A DNA stretch of 64,000 bases from Flavobacterium psychrophilum. GTDB taxonomy: Bacteria; Bacteroidota; Bacteroidia; Flavobacteriales; Flavobacteriaceae. The stretch covers positions 1 through 64,000 of the forward strand of contig CAMCFT010000001.1 in NCBI GenBank assembly GCA_945874225.1. The letters are read 5' to 3'. The position numbers and the translations under genes were made by a program. Below, in pieces: positions 15,571-24,095 of this stretch (the first letter of the stretch is position 1; every line of letters starts with the position of its first letter). The notes beneath the pieces were generated by a model that was not told the DNA's origin, did no database searches, and saw only the letters and a program-made list of their open reading frames with translations.

Positions 15571-16785
15571 TTAAGATAACATTAGCTGCGCTTTTTTCAC
15601 AGCTTCTACCATAACGTCAATTTCTTCTTTGGTATTATAAAACGAAAACGAAGCTCGAATTGTTCCTGGAATTTTGAAAAAATCCATAATGGGTTGCGTG
15701 CAATGATGTCCTGTTCTTACGGCGATTCCTAGTTTGTCTATTATTGTTCCAATATCATACGGATGAATTTCGCCAACATTAAACGAAATCACCGATGTTT
15801 TTTCCTTGGCTGTGCCAAAAATTTTCAAACCTTCAATTTCCAATAATCTTCTCGTCCCGTATTCTACCAATTCTTTTTCCTGTTGCTGAATATTTTCAAA
15901 ACCAACAGAATTCAAATAATCAACTGCAGTTCCCAAAACAATTCCTCCTGCAATATTTGGTGTTCCGGCTTCAAATTTATGAGGCAAATCAGCATAAGTG
16001 GTTTTTTCGAAAGTCACTTCCTTAATCATTTCGCCTCCACCTTGATAAGGCGGTAATTTATTGAGCCAAGCTTCTTTTCCGTATAAAATTCCGGTTCCTG
16101 TTGGTCCACACATTTTATGACCAGAAAAAACATAAAAATCACAGTCTAATTCCTGAACATCGGGTTTCAAATGAGGAACTGCCTGTGCTCCGTCAATCAA
16201 AATTGCTGCACCAAATTCGTGTGCTTTGTCAATCATATATTTGATGGGATTGATGGTTCCCAAAGCATTCGAAATATGGTTCACCGTCACGATTTTGGTT
16301 TTATCCGACAATAATTTATCGAATTCGGAAATAATCAATTCGCCGTTTTCATTCATTGGAATTACTCTCAAAACAGCTCCAGTTTTTTCACACAACATTT
16401 GCCAAGGTACGATATTGCTATGATGTTCCATTGCCGAAACCAGAACTTCATCACCGGATTGTAAAAGCGAAGCAAAACCATTGGCAACAGCATTAATTCC
16501 GTGCGTTGTTCCAGAAGTAAAAATCACTTCGTGAGCAAATTTTGCATTAATATGATTTTGAATTTTAGAACGCGAAACTTCATAAGCATCGGTGGCCAAT
16601 TGACTCAAAGTATGCACACCTCGGTGAATGTTGGCGTTGATTTCCTGATAATATTTGGCAATCGCATCAATAACGATTTGTGGCTTTTGATTGGTAGCGC
16701 CATTGTCAAAATAAACCAATGGTTTTCCGTTTACAGTTCTTGAAAGTATTGGAAAATCGGTTCTAATTTTATTTATATCTAGCAT
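15571..16785 (-). CDS. sufS: Cysteine desulfurase SufS
   Basis: A 404-residue PLP-dependent class V aminotransferase-fold enzyme that removes sulfur from cysteine for Fe-S assembly. VYFDNGATNQKP near residue 25, the PLP lysine in FSGHKMCGPTGTG (about residue 226) and the persulfide Cys in RTGHHCTQP (about residue 364) are visible; the last motif is of group II (SufS). The frame is open to 16845, but the ATG at 16783 to 16785 gives MLDINKIRTDFPILSR, the normal family start. It begins the second half of the SUF cluster; sufD, its usual upstream neighbour, is separated by a divergent serine hydrolase gene. Confidence 0.95.
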   Translation of the reverse strand: MLDINKIRTDFPILSRTVNGKPLVYFDNGATNQKPQIVIDAIAKYYQEINANIHRGVHTLSQLATDAYEVSRSKIQNHINAKFAHEVIFTSGTTHGINAVANGFASLLQSGDEVLVSAMEHHSNIVPWQMLCEKTGAVLRVIPMNENGELIISEFDKLLSDKTKIVTVNHISNALGTINPIKYMIDKAHEFGAAILIDGAQAVPHLKPDVQELDCDFYVFSGHKMCGPTGTGILYGKEAWLNKLPPYQGGGEMIKEVTFEKTTYADLPHKFEAGTPNIAGGIVLGTAVDYLNSVGFENIQQQEKELVEYGTRRLLEIEGLKIFGTAKEKTSVISFNVGEIHPYDIGTIIDKLGIAVRTGHHCTQPIMDFFKIPGTIRASFSFYNTKEEIDVMVEAVKKAQLMLS

Positions 16786-16864
16786 TTTGTTATTTAGAAA
16801 AATTCTAAATACAAAAGTAATATATTTGGAGTGACTTATTAGCAAACATTTGTTAATAAAATTA

Positions 16865-16923
16865 AACCATTAAGCAATTAAGTTTCATTAAGAAAGCCTA
16901 ATTATCTTAATTTCTTAATGGTT
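16865..16923. repeat. Long inverted repeat, copy 1 (AACCATTAAG family)
   Basis: AACCATTAAGCAATTAAG (16865 to 16882) and CTTAATTTCTTAATGGTT (16906 to 16923) are inverted copies with one mismatch around a 23-base centre. A second copy with nearly identical arms lies at 45497 to 45556. The element sits between the sufS and serine hydrolase starts, where promoters must also lie. Confidence 0.7.
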
Positions 16924-16972
16924 CAAAAAAAGTATACTGTTTTTTACTAAATTGCTTCAAAATTATCTACTT

Positions 16973-18319
16973 ATGAAAAAAATATTCAAGTTTCTTGGTG
17001 TAGCTCTTTTACTATTTTTAATTTATTTTGGATACACAACCTATCCCAAACTGGATTTAATTTCTGGATTTTCAGCCAAAAGCGTGGCCTCGGGACATTT
17101 CATCGATAACCGATCGCTGGAAATGATTGAAAAAGGCGACAACGACATCGAAATGATTACTTTGGCAAATAATCATATAGACGAAAACGAAAAATCTGCA
17201 ACGGCTACTGTTTATGGCTTGAAAGAAAAAAAAGCCATTTACCGTGAAGGTTTAGGCGCAACATTAATCAACGATGATTTTGATGTATCGAAACCGTATG
17301 AAGTTCCAAAAAGAGTAAAAATTTCAACTAATTTACCTTTTCCGTATGGTAACAATGAACCGAAGGATACCATTTTTGCAAATATTGATTATGCCAAATT
17401 GAATGCGGCTGTCGCCAATGCTTTCGACACCAAAGGAGAACAAAATAAAAGAACACGTTCGGTAATCGTGATTTATAAAGACAAAATCATCGCCGAAAAA
17501 TACGACACGGGTTTCAATAAAAATTCTAAAATATTAGGATGGTCTATGACCAAAAGTATCACAAGCGCACTATTTGGAGTCTTGCAAAAACAAGGAAAAT
17601 TAGACGTTTTTAAACCTGCTCCAATCGATGAATGGGCAAAAGACGAACGTTCAAAAATCACCATCGGCAATTTGCTCAATATGAACAGCGGCTTGGAATG
17701 GGAAGAAGATTACAACAAAATTTCGGACGTGACAAAAATGCTTTTTCTTGATACCGATATGAGCAAGGCGCAATTAAAAAAACCGGCTCAATTTAAACCC
17801 AATTCGCATTGGAATTATTCTTCGGGAACATCTAATTTACTTTCGGGAATTTTGAGAAAACAGTTCAAAACGCATCAGGAATATCTAGATTTTTGGTATT
17901 CGGCTTTGATTGACAAAATCGGAATGAACTCCATGTTGGTTGAAACAGATATGGCGGGAAATTATGTAGGTTCGTCTTACGGCTGGGCAACAACTCGTGA
18001 TTGGTCAAAATTTGGATTGCTATATTTACACAAAGGGAACTGGAATGGTGAACAAATTCTAGACGAAAGTTGGGTTCGATTTGCTGCAACACCAACAAAT
18101 ACTTCTAACGGAAAATACGGTGCGCATTTTTGGCTCAATGCGGGTGGAAAATTTCCTGATGTTCCAAAAAATATGTTTTACTGCAGCGGTTATCAAGGAC
18201 AAATGGTTGCCATTTTCCCAAGCCACGATTTAGTAATTGTGCGAATGGGTTTAAAAGAAGATCCCGAGTTTGATTTTAATGGTTTGTTGAGTGGGATTGT
18301 GGGGAGTTTGAAAAAATAA
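16973..18319 (+). CDS. Serine hydrolase of the beta-lactamase/penicillin-binding family
   Basis: A 448-residue class C beta-lactamase-like protein. The N-terminus MKKIFKFLGVALLLFLIYFG is a signal anchor or signal peptide, so the enzyme acts in the periplasm. The catalytic SxxK is in GWSMTKSITSAL (about residue 191) and the YxS motif in WNYSSGTSNLLSG (about residue 285). The HxG-type end may be in FYCSGYQGQM. ATG at 16973 is preferred over the frame start at 16952. By family it could be an esterase, D-amino peptidase or beta-lactamase; resistance cannot be claimed. It is on the plus strand and splits the SUF cluster. Confidence 0.88.
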   Translation: MKKIFKFLGVALLLFLIYFGYTTYPKLDLISGFSAKSVASGHFIDNRSLEMIEKGDNDIEMITLANNHIDENEKSATATVYGLKEKKAIYREGLGATLINDDFDVSKPYEVPKRVKISTNLPFPYGNNEPKDTIFANIDYAKLNAAVANAFDTKGEQNKRTRSVIVIYKDKIIAEKYDTGFNKNSKILGWSMTKSITSALFGVLQKQGKLDVFKPAPIDEWAKDERSKITIGNLLNMNSGLEWEEDYNKISDVTKMLFLDTDMSKAQLKKPAQFKPNSHWNYSSGTSNLLSGILRKQFKTHQEYLDFWYSALIDKIGMNSMLVETDMAGNYVGSSYGWATTRDWSKFGLLYLHKGNWNGEQILDESWVRFAATPTNTSNGKYGAHFWLNAGGKFPDVPKNMFYCSGYQGQMVAIFPSHDLVIVRMGLKEDPEFDFNGLLSGIVGSLKK

Positions 18320-18330
18320 ACTTTACCACA

Positions 18331-18419
18331 CCCGAGCGATAGCGAACGGACGAAGTAAAGCACACAAAGTAAAAATCACAAAGGGCACAAAGTTGAGTAA
18401 ATAAACTTTGTGCCCTTTG
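18331..18419. repeat. REP-like motif next to a perfect 16-bp hairpin
   Basis: CCCGAGCGATAGCGAAC lies at 18331 to 18347. Beyond it CAAAGGGCACAAAGTT (18379 to 18394) pairs perfectly with AACTTTGTGCCCTTTG (18404 to 18419) around nine bases. The block lies between the convergent serine hydrolase and sufD stops and could terminate both transcripts, though no strong T-run is present. Confidence 0.65.
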
Positions 18420-18449
18420 CGTAAACCTTAGTGAACTTTGTAGTTAAAA

Positions 18450-19766
18450 CTACAAATCAAATCCCATTTTCACGCCCAATTTCGTAGCGATAATCTTGGT
18501 GATTCGTTGTTTTAATTCCGGTATTTTGATGCTTTCGATTAGCGCATTCGAGAAGGCATACATCAATAATGCTTTAGCCTCTTTCTTTGGAATTCCGCGT
18601 TGTTGCATATAGAACATTGCTGTTTCGTCGAGTTGCCCAACAGTGCAGCCGTGGGAACATTTTACGTCATCGGCAAAAATCTCCAGTTGTGGTTTGGCGT
18701 TTATCGTTGATTTGTCGCCTAATAAAATGTTGTTGCTTTTTTGGAAAGCGTTTGTTTTTTGGGCTTCTTTTTCTACGTAAATCTTTCCGTTGAAAACTCC
18801 TGTCGAACGATCTGAATAAATTCCTTTGTAATCTTGGTGACTTTCACAATTGGGCGTAGAATGTTGTACCAAAGTATAATGATCTACGTGTTGTTTATCT
18901 CCAATAATGGTAATTCCGTTGAGGTTGCTGACAATTCTTTCGCCAAAATGATAAAAATTCAGGTTGTTTCTGGTAAGGTTTCCACCAAAGCAAAAAGTAT
19001 TTACAGATACATTAGTTTCCTGTTTTTGGGAAACGTAAGTATTGTCAATTAAATTGGCTGCGTGATTGTCGTTCTGGATTTTATAGTAATCTACAATAGC
19101 ACGTTTTTGTGCAAAAATCTCCGTAACTGAATTGGTCAAAACAGGATTACCATTCAGGCTTTGGTGTCTTTCGATAATTTGAACGTGTGAATTTTCACCA
19201 ACAATTATCAAATTTCTTGGTTGTAACAAAAGTGCCGCTTCAGTACCTGTTGAGAAATACATAATCTCGATAGGTTTATTGACTACCTTGCTTTTTGGGA
19301 TGTTTATATAAGCTCCTTCATTGGCGAAAGCCGTATTCAACGAAGTCAAACTCTCGTCTTTGCTGGCAATTTGGTTGAAATAAGTGTCAATAACCATCTT
19401 ATATTTTGGCTTGTTTAATGCCGATGACATCAAACAAACATCGATTCCTTGATGCGTAGTAGAAGACAAATTCGAGCTAAAAACTCCGTCGATAAAAACG
19501 ACTTTATAAGTGTCGATTTCGTGGATGAAATATTTTTTTACATCCTTGAATTCAATTGAGTTTTCGTTTTTCGGAAACACGGTAAAGTCATTTTTCAAGA
19601 TGGCATTTAGCGAAGTATATTTCCAAGATTCTTCTTTTTTAGTTGGGAAGCCTTTATTTTCAAAGTTTTTTATAGCCGAAGTTCTCAAATCGTGAAGTTC
19701 TGAATGAACATCAATTTGCTCTTCGAAAGCCATAAAAGACGATAGTAGTTTTTCTTTTAATTCCAT
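18450..19766 (-). CDS. sufD: Fe-S cluster assembly protein SufD
   Basis: A 438-residue scaffold component of the SufBCD complex in the cytoplasm. The SufB/D beta-helix core appears from about residue 150, with LLLQPRNLIIVGENSHVQII and NGKIYVEKEAQKTNAFQKSN, followed by the hallmark DDVKCSHGCTVGQLDETAMF (about residue 360) and FYMQQRGIPKKEAKALLMYA. It is 78 bp behind sufC on the same strand and the last gene of the first SUF half. The short sufC-sufD spacer contains GACTTTA-like repeats. Confidence 0.95.
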   Translation of the reverse strand: MELKEKLLSSFMAFEEQIDVHSELHDLRTSAIKNFENKGFPTKKEESWKYTSLNAILKNDFTVFPKNENSIEFKDVKKYFIHEIDTYKVVFIDGVFSSNLSSTTHQGIDVCLMSSALNKPKYKMVIDTYFNQIASKDESLTSLNTAFANEGAYINIPKSKVVNKPIEIMYFSTGTEAALLLQPRNLIIVGENSHVQIIERHQSLNGNPVLTNSVTEIFAQKRAIVDYYKIQNDNHAANLIDNTYVSQKQETNVSVNTFCFGGNLTRNNLNFYHFGERIVSNLNGITIIGDKQHVDHYTLVQHSTPNCESHQDYKGIYSDRSTGVFNGKIYVEKEAQKTNAFQKSNNILLGDKSTINAKPQLEIFADDVKCSHGCTVGQLDETAMFYMQQRGIPKKEAKALLMYAFSNALIESIKIPELKQRITKIIATKLGVKMGFDL

Positions 19767-19844
19767 TTAATATGTCTTAATGTCTTCATGTCAAATGTCC
19801 TAAAGTCTATGATTGAATACCATTTGACTTTACGACTTTAGACT

Positions 19845-20591
19845 TTAGACTAAATTTTTAATCCAGTCGTATCCTTTTTCTTCAAGCTCGTGAGCTAGTT
19901 CTTTGCCCCCGGATTTTACAATTTTTCCGTTGTATAATACGTGAACAAAATCAGGAACGATATAATCCAATAATCTTTGATAGTGTGTGATAACTACGAT
20001 GGCATTTTTGTCGCTTTTCAATTTGTTAACTCCATTGGCAACGATACGCAAGGCATCAATGTCAAGTCCAGAATCAGTTTCGTCAAGGATAGCCAATTTT
20101 GGTTCCAACATTGCCATTTGGAAAATTTCGTTACGTTTTTTCTCTCCACCTGAAAAACCTTCGTTTAAAGAACGCGACAAAAATTTACGGTCAATTTCTA
20201 ACAATTCCGATTTTTCACGAATAAATTTCAGCATTTCGTTTGCTGGCATTTCTTCTAATTTGTTGGCTTTACGAGTTTCGTTGATTGCCGTTCTCATAAA
20301 GTTTGTCACTGAAACTCCTGGGATTTCAACCGGATATTGAAACGATAAGAATACGCCTTTATGTGCTCTTTCTTCTGGAGCCAAATCAGAAAGGTCTTCT
20401 CCATCTAAAAAGATTTCGCCTTCAGTAACTTCGTAGTTTTCGTTTCCTGCAATGATTGAAGCAAGCGTACTTTTTCCGGCACCGTTTGGTCCCATAATCG
20501 CGTGAATTTCTCCTGCCTTTACCTCAAGATTGATTCCTTTTAATATTTCTTTGTCTCCAATGGAGGCGTGTAAATTTTTTATTGATAACAT
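19845..20591 (-). CDS. sufC: Fe-S cluster assembly ATPase SufC
   Basis: A 248-residue ABC-type ATPase that drives conformational change in SufBCD. Walker A is GPNGAGKS (about residues 34 to 41), the signature is LNEGFSGGEKKRNEI (about 142 to 156), Walker B is LAILDETDSGLD (about 168 to 179), and the switch His is in VVITHYQ (about 199 to 205). ATPases of this family end soon after, as here. The usual sufB-sufC adjacency is broken by a flavodoxin-fold gene that ends 11 bp before this start. Confidence 0.96.
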   Translation of the reverse strand: MLSIKNLHASIGDKEILKGINLEVKAGEIHAIMGPNGAGKSTLASIIAGNENYEVTEGEIFLDGEDLSDLAPEERAHKGVFLSFQYPVEIPGVSVTNFMRTAINETRKANKLEEMPANEMLKFIREKSELLEIDRKFLSRSLNEGFSGGEKKRNEIFQMAMLEPKLAILDETDSGLDIDALRIVANGVNKLKSDKNAIVVITHYQRLLDYIVPDFVHVLYNGKIVKSGGKELAHELEEKGYDWIKNLV

Positions 20592-20602
20592 TGTTTTTTA
20601 TT

Positions 20603-21091
20603 TTATATAAAAGCTAATTCTATTTTATCTTTCGGGTTAAATTTATCTGCGTTAAAATGAGCGTTTCCTATATATTCCATTCCCAAATATTCGGCTGATT
20701 TTCGAAAAGGAATATAAAAATCTGATTCAATTTCATCTTCGTGAGAATTAGAAATCACGCCACATTTCTTCCCTTTAAGACTTTTTCCTGTTTCTTTTTC
20801 GATTATAATTATATCAGTACATCTATCGAAAAAAACCTTCATAATTCCACTCATATTATACCAATAATTGGGTGTAGCAAAAATTATGGTGTCGTATTTT
20901 TCTATTATTGATTTTATTAAAGGTTGAAATTCATCGTCATTATTTTTACCCTCATAATCATAATATGAAAATTGATAATCATTTAAATTTATTACATCAA
21001 TAGCATATTGATTTGCAATTCCATCTGCTATTTTAGTTGTATTTCCGTTATTACGGGAAGTTCCTACGATTATTACTTTTTTATTTTCCAT
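20603..21091 (-). CDS. Flavodoxin-fold NAD(P)H-dependent oxidoreductase, inserted between sufB and sufC
   Basis: A 162-residue protein of the FMN reductase-like flavodoxin fold. The FMN phosphate loop is GTSRNNGNTTKIADGIA (about residues 10 to 26), and the second FMN loop is TPNYWYNMSGIMKVFFDR (about 94 to 111). The C-terminal half is short but complete for this group. It sits 7 bp after sufB and 11 bp before sufC, hence co-transcribed in the SUF operon, a place not normally held by such a gene. It could supply electrons for cluster assembly, or it may be a recent insertion; its codons look more AT-rich than sufB. Redox partner unknown. Confidence 0.85.
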   Translation of the reverse strand: MENKKVIIVGTSRNNGNTTKIADGIANQYAIDVINLNDYQFSYYDYEGKNNDDEFQPLIKSIIEKYDTIIFATPNYWYNMSGIMKVFFDRCTDIIIIEKETGKSLKGKKCGVISNSHEDEIESDFYIPFRKSAEYLGMEYIGNAHFNADKFNPKDKIELAFI

Positions 21092-21098
21092 TTTTGAA

Positions 21099-22547
21099 TT
21101 ATCCTACTGAACCTTCTAAACTAATTTCCAGTAATTTCTGTGCTTCAACGGCAAATTCCATTGGCAACTTATTCAATACATCTTTGCTGAAACCGTTTAC
21201 GATTAAGGCAATGGCTTTCTCGGTTGGAATCCCACGTTGATTGCAATAAAAAACTTGGTCTTCGCCAATTTTACTCGTTGTGGCTTCGTGTTCTATTTTG
21301 GCCGATGGATTTTTGCTTTCGATGTAAGGAAAAGTATTGGCGCTGCAATTATTTCCCATTAACAGCGAATCGCATTGCGAAAAGTTCCTTGCATTATCCG
21401 CATTTGGACCAACTTTTACTAAACCTCTATAACTATTATGTGATTTTCCGGCAGAAATTCCTTTGGAAATAATCGTTGATTTTGTGTTTTTGCCAAGGTG
21501 AATCATCTTGGTTCCTGTATCGGCTTGCTGGAAATTATTGGTTACGGCAATCGAATAAAATTCGCCAACAGAATTATCTCCTTTTAAGATACAAGAGGGA
21601 TATTTCCAAGTTACGGCAGAACCAGTTTCGACTTGCGTCCAAGAAATTTTTGCGTTTTTCTCGCACAAACCTCTTTTGGTTACAAAATTGAAAACTCCGC
21701 CTTTTCCTTCCTTGTTTCCCGGATACCAGTTTTGAACGGTCGAATATTTTATTTCGGCATCGTCCATTGCAATAAGTTCCACAACCGCAGCGTGCAACTG
21801 ATTTTCATCACGACTGGGTGCGGTACAACCTTCAAGATAGGATACATAACTACCTTCGTCGGCAATCAGCAATGTTCTTTCGAATTGTCCAGTTCCGGCT
21901 TGATTGATACGGAAGTAGGTCGAAAGTTCCATTGGACAACGAACACCTTTTGGAATATAACAGAAACTTCCATCAGAGAAAACAGCTGAATTTAATGCAG
22001 CATAAAAATTATCTTTTTGGGGAACGATGGTTCCAAGATATTTTCGAACCAATTCAGGATGTTCCTTAATTGCATCGGAAATCGAACAAAAAATAATTCC
22101 TTTTTCGTTCAAGGTTTTCTTGAATGTCGTCGCTACTGAAACGGAATCGACAACAATATCCATAGCAACATTATTCATCATTTTTTGCTCATCGACAGAT
22201 ATTCCTAACTTTTTATACATTTCTAAAAGTTCAGGATCTACATCGTCTAACGATTTATTAGGATCAATAGCTTTTGGAGCTGAATAATAAGAAATGGCCT
22301 GAAAATCTGGTTTTGTATAATGCACATTTGCCCATTCTGGCTCAATCATTTTTTCCCAAGCACGAAAAGCTTCGATACGCCAATCTGTCATCCATTGCGG
22401 TTCTTCTTTTCTGTGGGAAATGGCACGAACAATGTCCTCGTTCAAACCAATAGGAAAAGTATCCGATTCTATATCCGTATAAAATCCGTACTCGTATTCT
22501 TTGCTTTCGAGTTCAACTCGTAAATGGTCTTCGGTGTATTTTGACAT
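21099..22547 (-). CDS. sufB: Fe-S cluster assembly protein SufB
   Basis: A 482-residue scaffold protein. Diagnostic segments include [20 protein letters not shown] (near residue 185), the beta-helix [20 protein letters not shown], and the C-terminal [20 protein letters not shown] and [20 protein letters not shown]. Cys residues in YLEGCTA and SQCDSL are those typical of SufB. The ATG at 22545 to 22547 gives [20 protein letters not shown], the usual start. It follows the sufA-like gene after a 111-bp spacer filled with a long inverted repeat, and leads the flavodoxin-fold gene, sufC and sufD. Confidence 0.96.
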   Translation of the reverse strand: MSKYTEDHLRVELESKEYEYGFYTDIESDTFPIGLNEDIVRAISHRKEEPQWMTDWRIEAFRAWEKMIEPEWANVHYTKPDFQAISYYSAPKAIDPNKSLDDVDPELLEMYKKLGISVDEQKMMNNVAMDIVVDSVSVATTFKKTLNEKGIIFCSISDAIKEHPELVRKYLGTIVPQKDNFYAALNSAVFSDGSFCYIPKGVRCPMELSTYFRINQAGTGQFERTLLIADEGSYVSYLEGCTAPSRDENQLHAAVVELIAMDDAEIKYSTVQNWYPGNKEGKGGVFNFVTKRGLCEKNAKISWTQVETGSAVTWKYPSCILKGDNSVGEFYSIAVTNNFQQADTGTKMIHLGKNTKSTIISKGISAGKSHNSYRGLVKVGPNADNARNFSQCDSLLMGNNCSANTFPYIESKNPSAKIEHEATTSKIGEDQVFYCNQRGIPTEKAIALIVNGFSKDVLNKLPMEFAVEAQKLLEISLEGSVG

Positions 22548-22550
22548 ATT

Positions 22551-22659
22551 AGCCCCCTAACCCCCGAAGGGGAACTCCTATTAGGGGAAATAGGAATTTA
22601 TTATTTATATTTTAAACTTTTTATGCATTGAGAATTCCCCCTTCGGGGGTTAGGGGGCT
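22551..22659. repeat. 22-bp perfect inverted repeat between sufA-like gene and sufB
   Basis: Arms at 22551 to 22572 and 22638 to 22659 are exact inverted copies of a C-rich sequence beginning AGCCCCCTAACCCCCG; each arm is itself partly palindromic (CCCCCGAAGGGG). The right arm abuts the stop codon of the sufA-like gene and the left arm ends 4 bp from the sufB start. It looks like a mobile palindromic element with a 65-bp centre, and its transcript could form a strong hairpin that changes the ratio of sufA to sufB expression. Confidence 0.75.
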
Positions 22660-22988
22660 TATAGAGAAAACGATTCTCCACAACCACAAGTTCTGCTTGC
22701 ATTCGGGTTATTGAAAACAAATCCTTTTCCGTTTAATCCGCCAGAGAATTCGAGAATTGTTCCCGCTAAATAGAGAAACGATTTTTTCTCCACGGCAATT
22801 GTTATTTCGTTGTCCACGAATGTTTTATCGTCTTCGCCTTTGTTTTTGTCAAACTTCAAATCGTAAGACAAACCGGAACAACCACCACTTTTTACGCCTA
22901 CTCTCACGTAATCTTTTGCGGCATCAAAACCATCGTCTTTCATTAAATCGATGATTTTCTTTTTGGCAGTATCAGAAACTTTAATCAT
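22659..22988 (-). CDS. sufA: HesB/IscA-family A-type Fe-S carrier (SufA-like)
   Basis: A 109-residue protein with the three family cysteines: GVKSGGCSGLSYDLKFD (about residue 37) and SRTCGCGESFSL (about residues 102 and 104), which bind or transfer Fe-S clusters. It is the first gene of the SUF cluster here, upstream of sufB. The symbol follows the context; the sequence itself could equally be named iscA or erpA. Confidence 0.92.
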   Translation of the reverse strand: MIKVSDTAKKKIIDLMKDDGFDAAKDYVRVGVKSGGCSGLSYDLKFDKNKGEDDKTFVDNEITIAVEKKSFLYLAGTILEFSGGLNGKGFVFNNPNASRTCGCGESFSL

Positions 22989-23125
22989 AGCTTATATAGA
23001 ATTTGTCTAAATAGAGCACAAAGATATCACAAATTAGCCTTTTTGTCAAACATCATAACATTTTTATAACTATAATTGAATAGAAAAAGTTGATTTGGCG
23101 TTTACATTAAAGAAAATGTATTCGT

Positions 23126-23133
23126 TAACTTTG
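23126..23133 (+). promoter_or_regulatory. Flavobacterial -7 element before the MBL gene
   Basis: TAACTTTG matches the TAnnTTTG promoter core of this group, 28 bp before the start ATG at 23161. No clear TTTG at the -33 position is asserted. Confidence 0.45.
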
Positions 23134-23160
23134 TATTTAATTGAAAAACAACCTTGATAA

Positions 23161-24021
23161 ATGAAACTATATCCCATAGAATCCGGAAATTTTAAACTTG
23201 ATGGTGGAGCAATGTTTGGCGTTGTGCCAAAAACAATTTGGAACAAAACCAATCCAGCCGATGATAAAAATTTAATTGATCTTGCTACAAGATGTTTGCT
23301 TATCGAAGATGGGAATCGCCTGATTTTGATTGATAATGGAATGGGCGACAAACAATCCGAGAAATTTTTCGGGTATTATTCGCTTTGGGGAACACATTCT
23401 ATCGATAAATCATTGGCAAAATACGGATTTCATCGCGATGATATTACGGATGTTTTTTTGACGCATCTCCATTTTGACCACTGTGGCGGAAGTGTGATGT
23501 GGAACAAAAACAAAACTGGCTATGAGGTTGCTTTTAAAAATGCTAAATATTGGACCAACGAAAATCATTGGGAATGGGCAACAAAACCAAATCCTCGTGA
23601 AAAAGCATCGTTTCTTTCAGAAAACATTTTACCAATGCAAGAAAGCGGGCAATTGAATTTTATGCAGCTACCCGAAGGTGATTTTGCCGAGAAATCGGAA
23701 CTTGATTTTGGGGTTTTCTTTGTAAACGGCCATACCGAAAAAATGATGATTCCACATATCAAATATCAGGATAAAACAATTGTTTTTTGTGCGGATTTAT
23801 TGGCTACAGCCGGACACGTTCCTGTTCCGTATGTGATGGGTTATGACACAAGACCCTTATTGACAATGCCTGAAAAAGCTAAATTTCTTACTGCAGCAGC
23901 CGATAATAATTACTATTTGTTCTTGGAACACGATGCCCACAATGAAATTATTACGGTCGAAAAAACAGAAAGAGGGGTTCGGTTGAAGGATGTTTATAGT
24001 TGTGAGGAAATCTTTAATTAA
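23161..24021 (+). CDS. MBL-fold metallo-hydrolase
   Basis: A 286-residue metallo-beta-lactamase-fold protein. The metal motif THLHFDHCGG (about residues 100 to 109) is HxHxDH, VNGHTEKMMIP (about residue 197) supplies a further His, CADLLATAGH the bridging Asp, and FLEHDAHNE the last His. This group, including N-acyl homoserine lactone lactonase-like and glyoxalase-like proteins, hydrolyses varied substrates; I cannot assign one. No signal peptide, so cytoplasmic. The N-terminal GGAMFGVVPKTIWNKTNP pattern matches a common Bacteroidota subgroup of unknown function. Confidence 0.9.
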   Translation: MKLYPIESGNFKLDGGAMFGVVPKTIWNKTNPADDKNLIDLATRCLLIEDGNRLILIDNGMGDKQSEKFFGYYSLWGTHSIDKSLAKYGFHRDDITDVFLTHLHFDHCGGSVMWNKNKTGYEVAFKNAKYWTNENHWEWATKPNPREKASFLSENILPMQESGQLNFMQLPEGDFAEKSELDFGVFFVNGHTEKMMIPHIKYQDKTIVFCADLLATAGHVPVPYVMGYDTRPLLTMPEKAKFLTAAADNNYYLFLEHDAHNEIITVEKTERGVRLKDVYSCEEIFN

Positions 24022-24095
24022 TTGTTAATTTTATATAAATTTGTAACAAAAAAATATATTTTTGTGTAAAAATTTATTATCCTAAAAAATAACTT

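Noticed and set aside
16786..16845. Extended N-terminus of SufS
   Set aside because: Family members start at the MLDINKIRTDFP position; the extra 20 residues have no support.
22551..22659. Possible CRISPR-like repeat
   Set aside because: There are only two inverted arms, no direct repeat series and no spacers.
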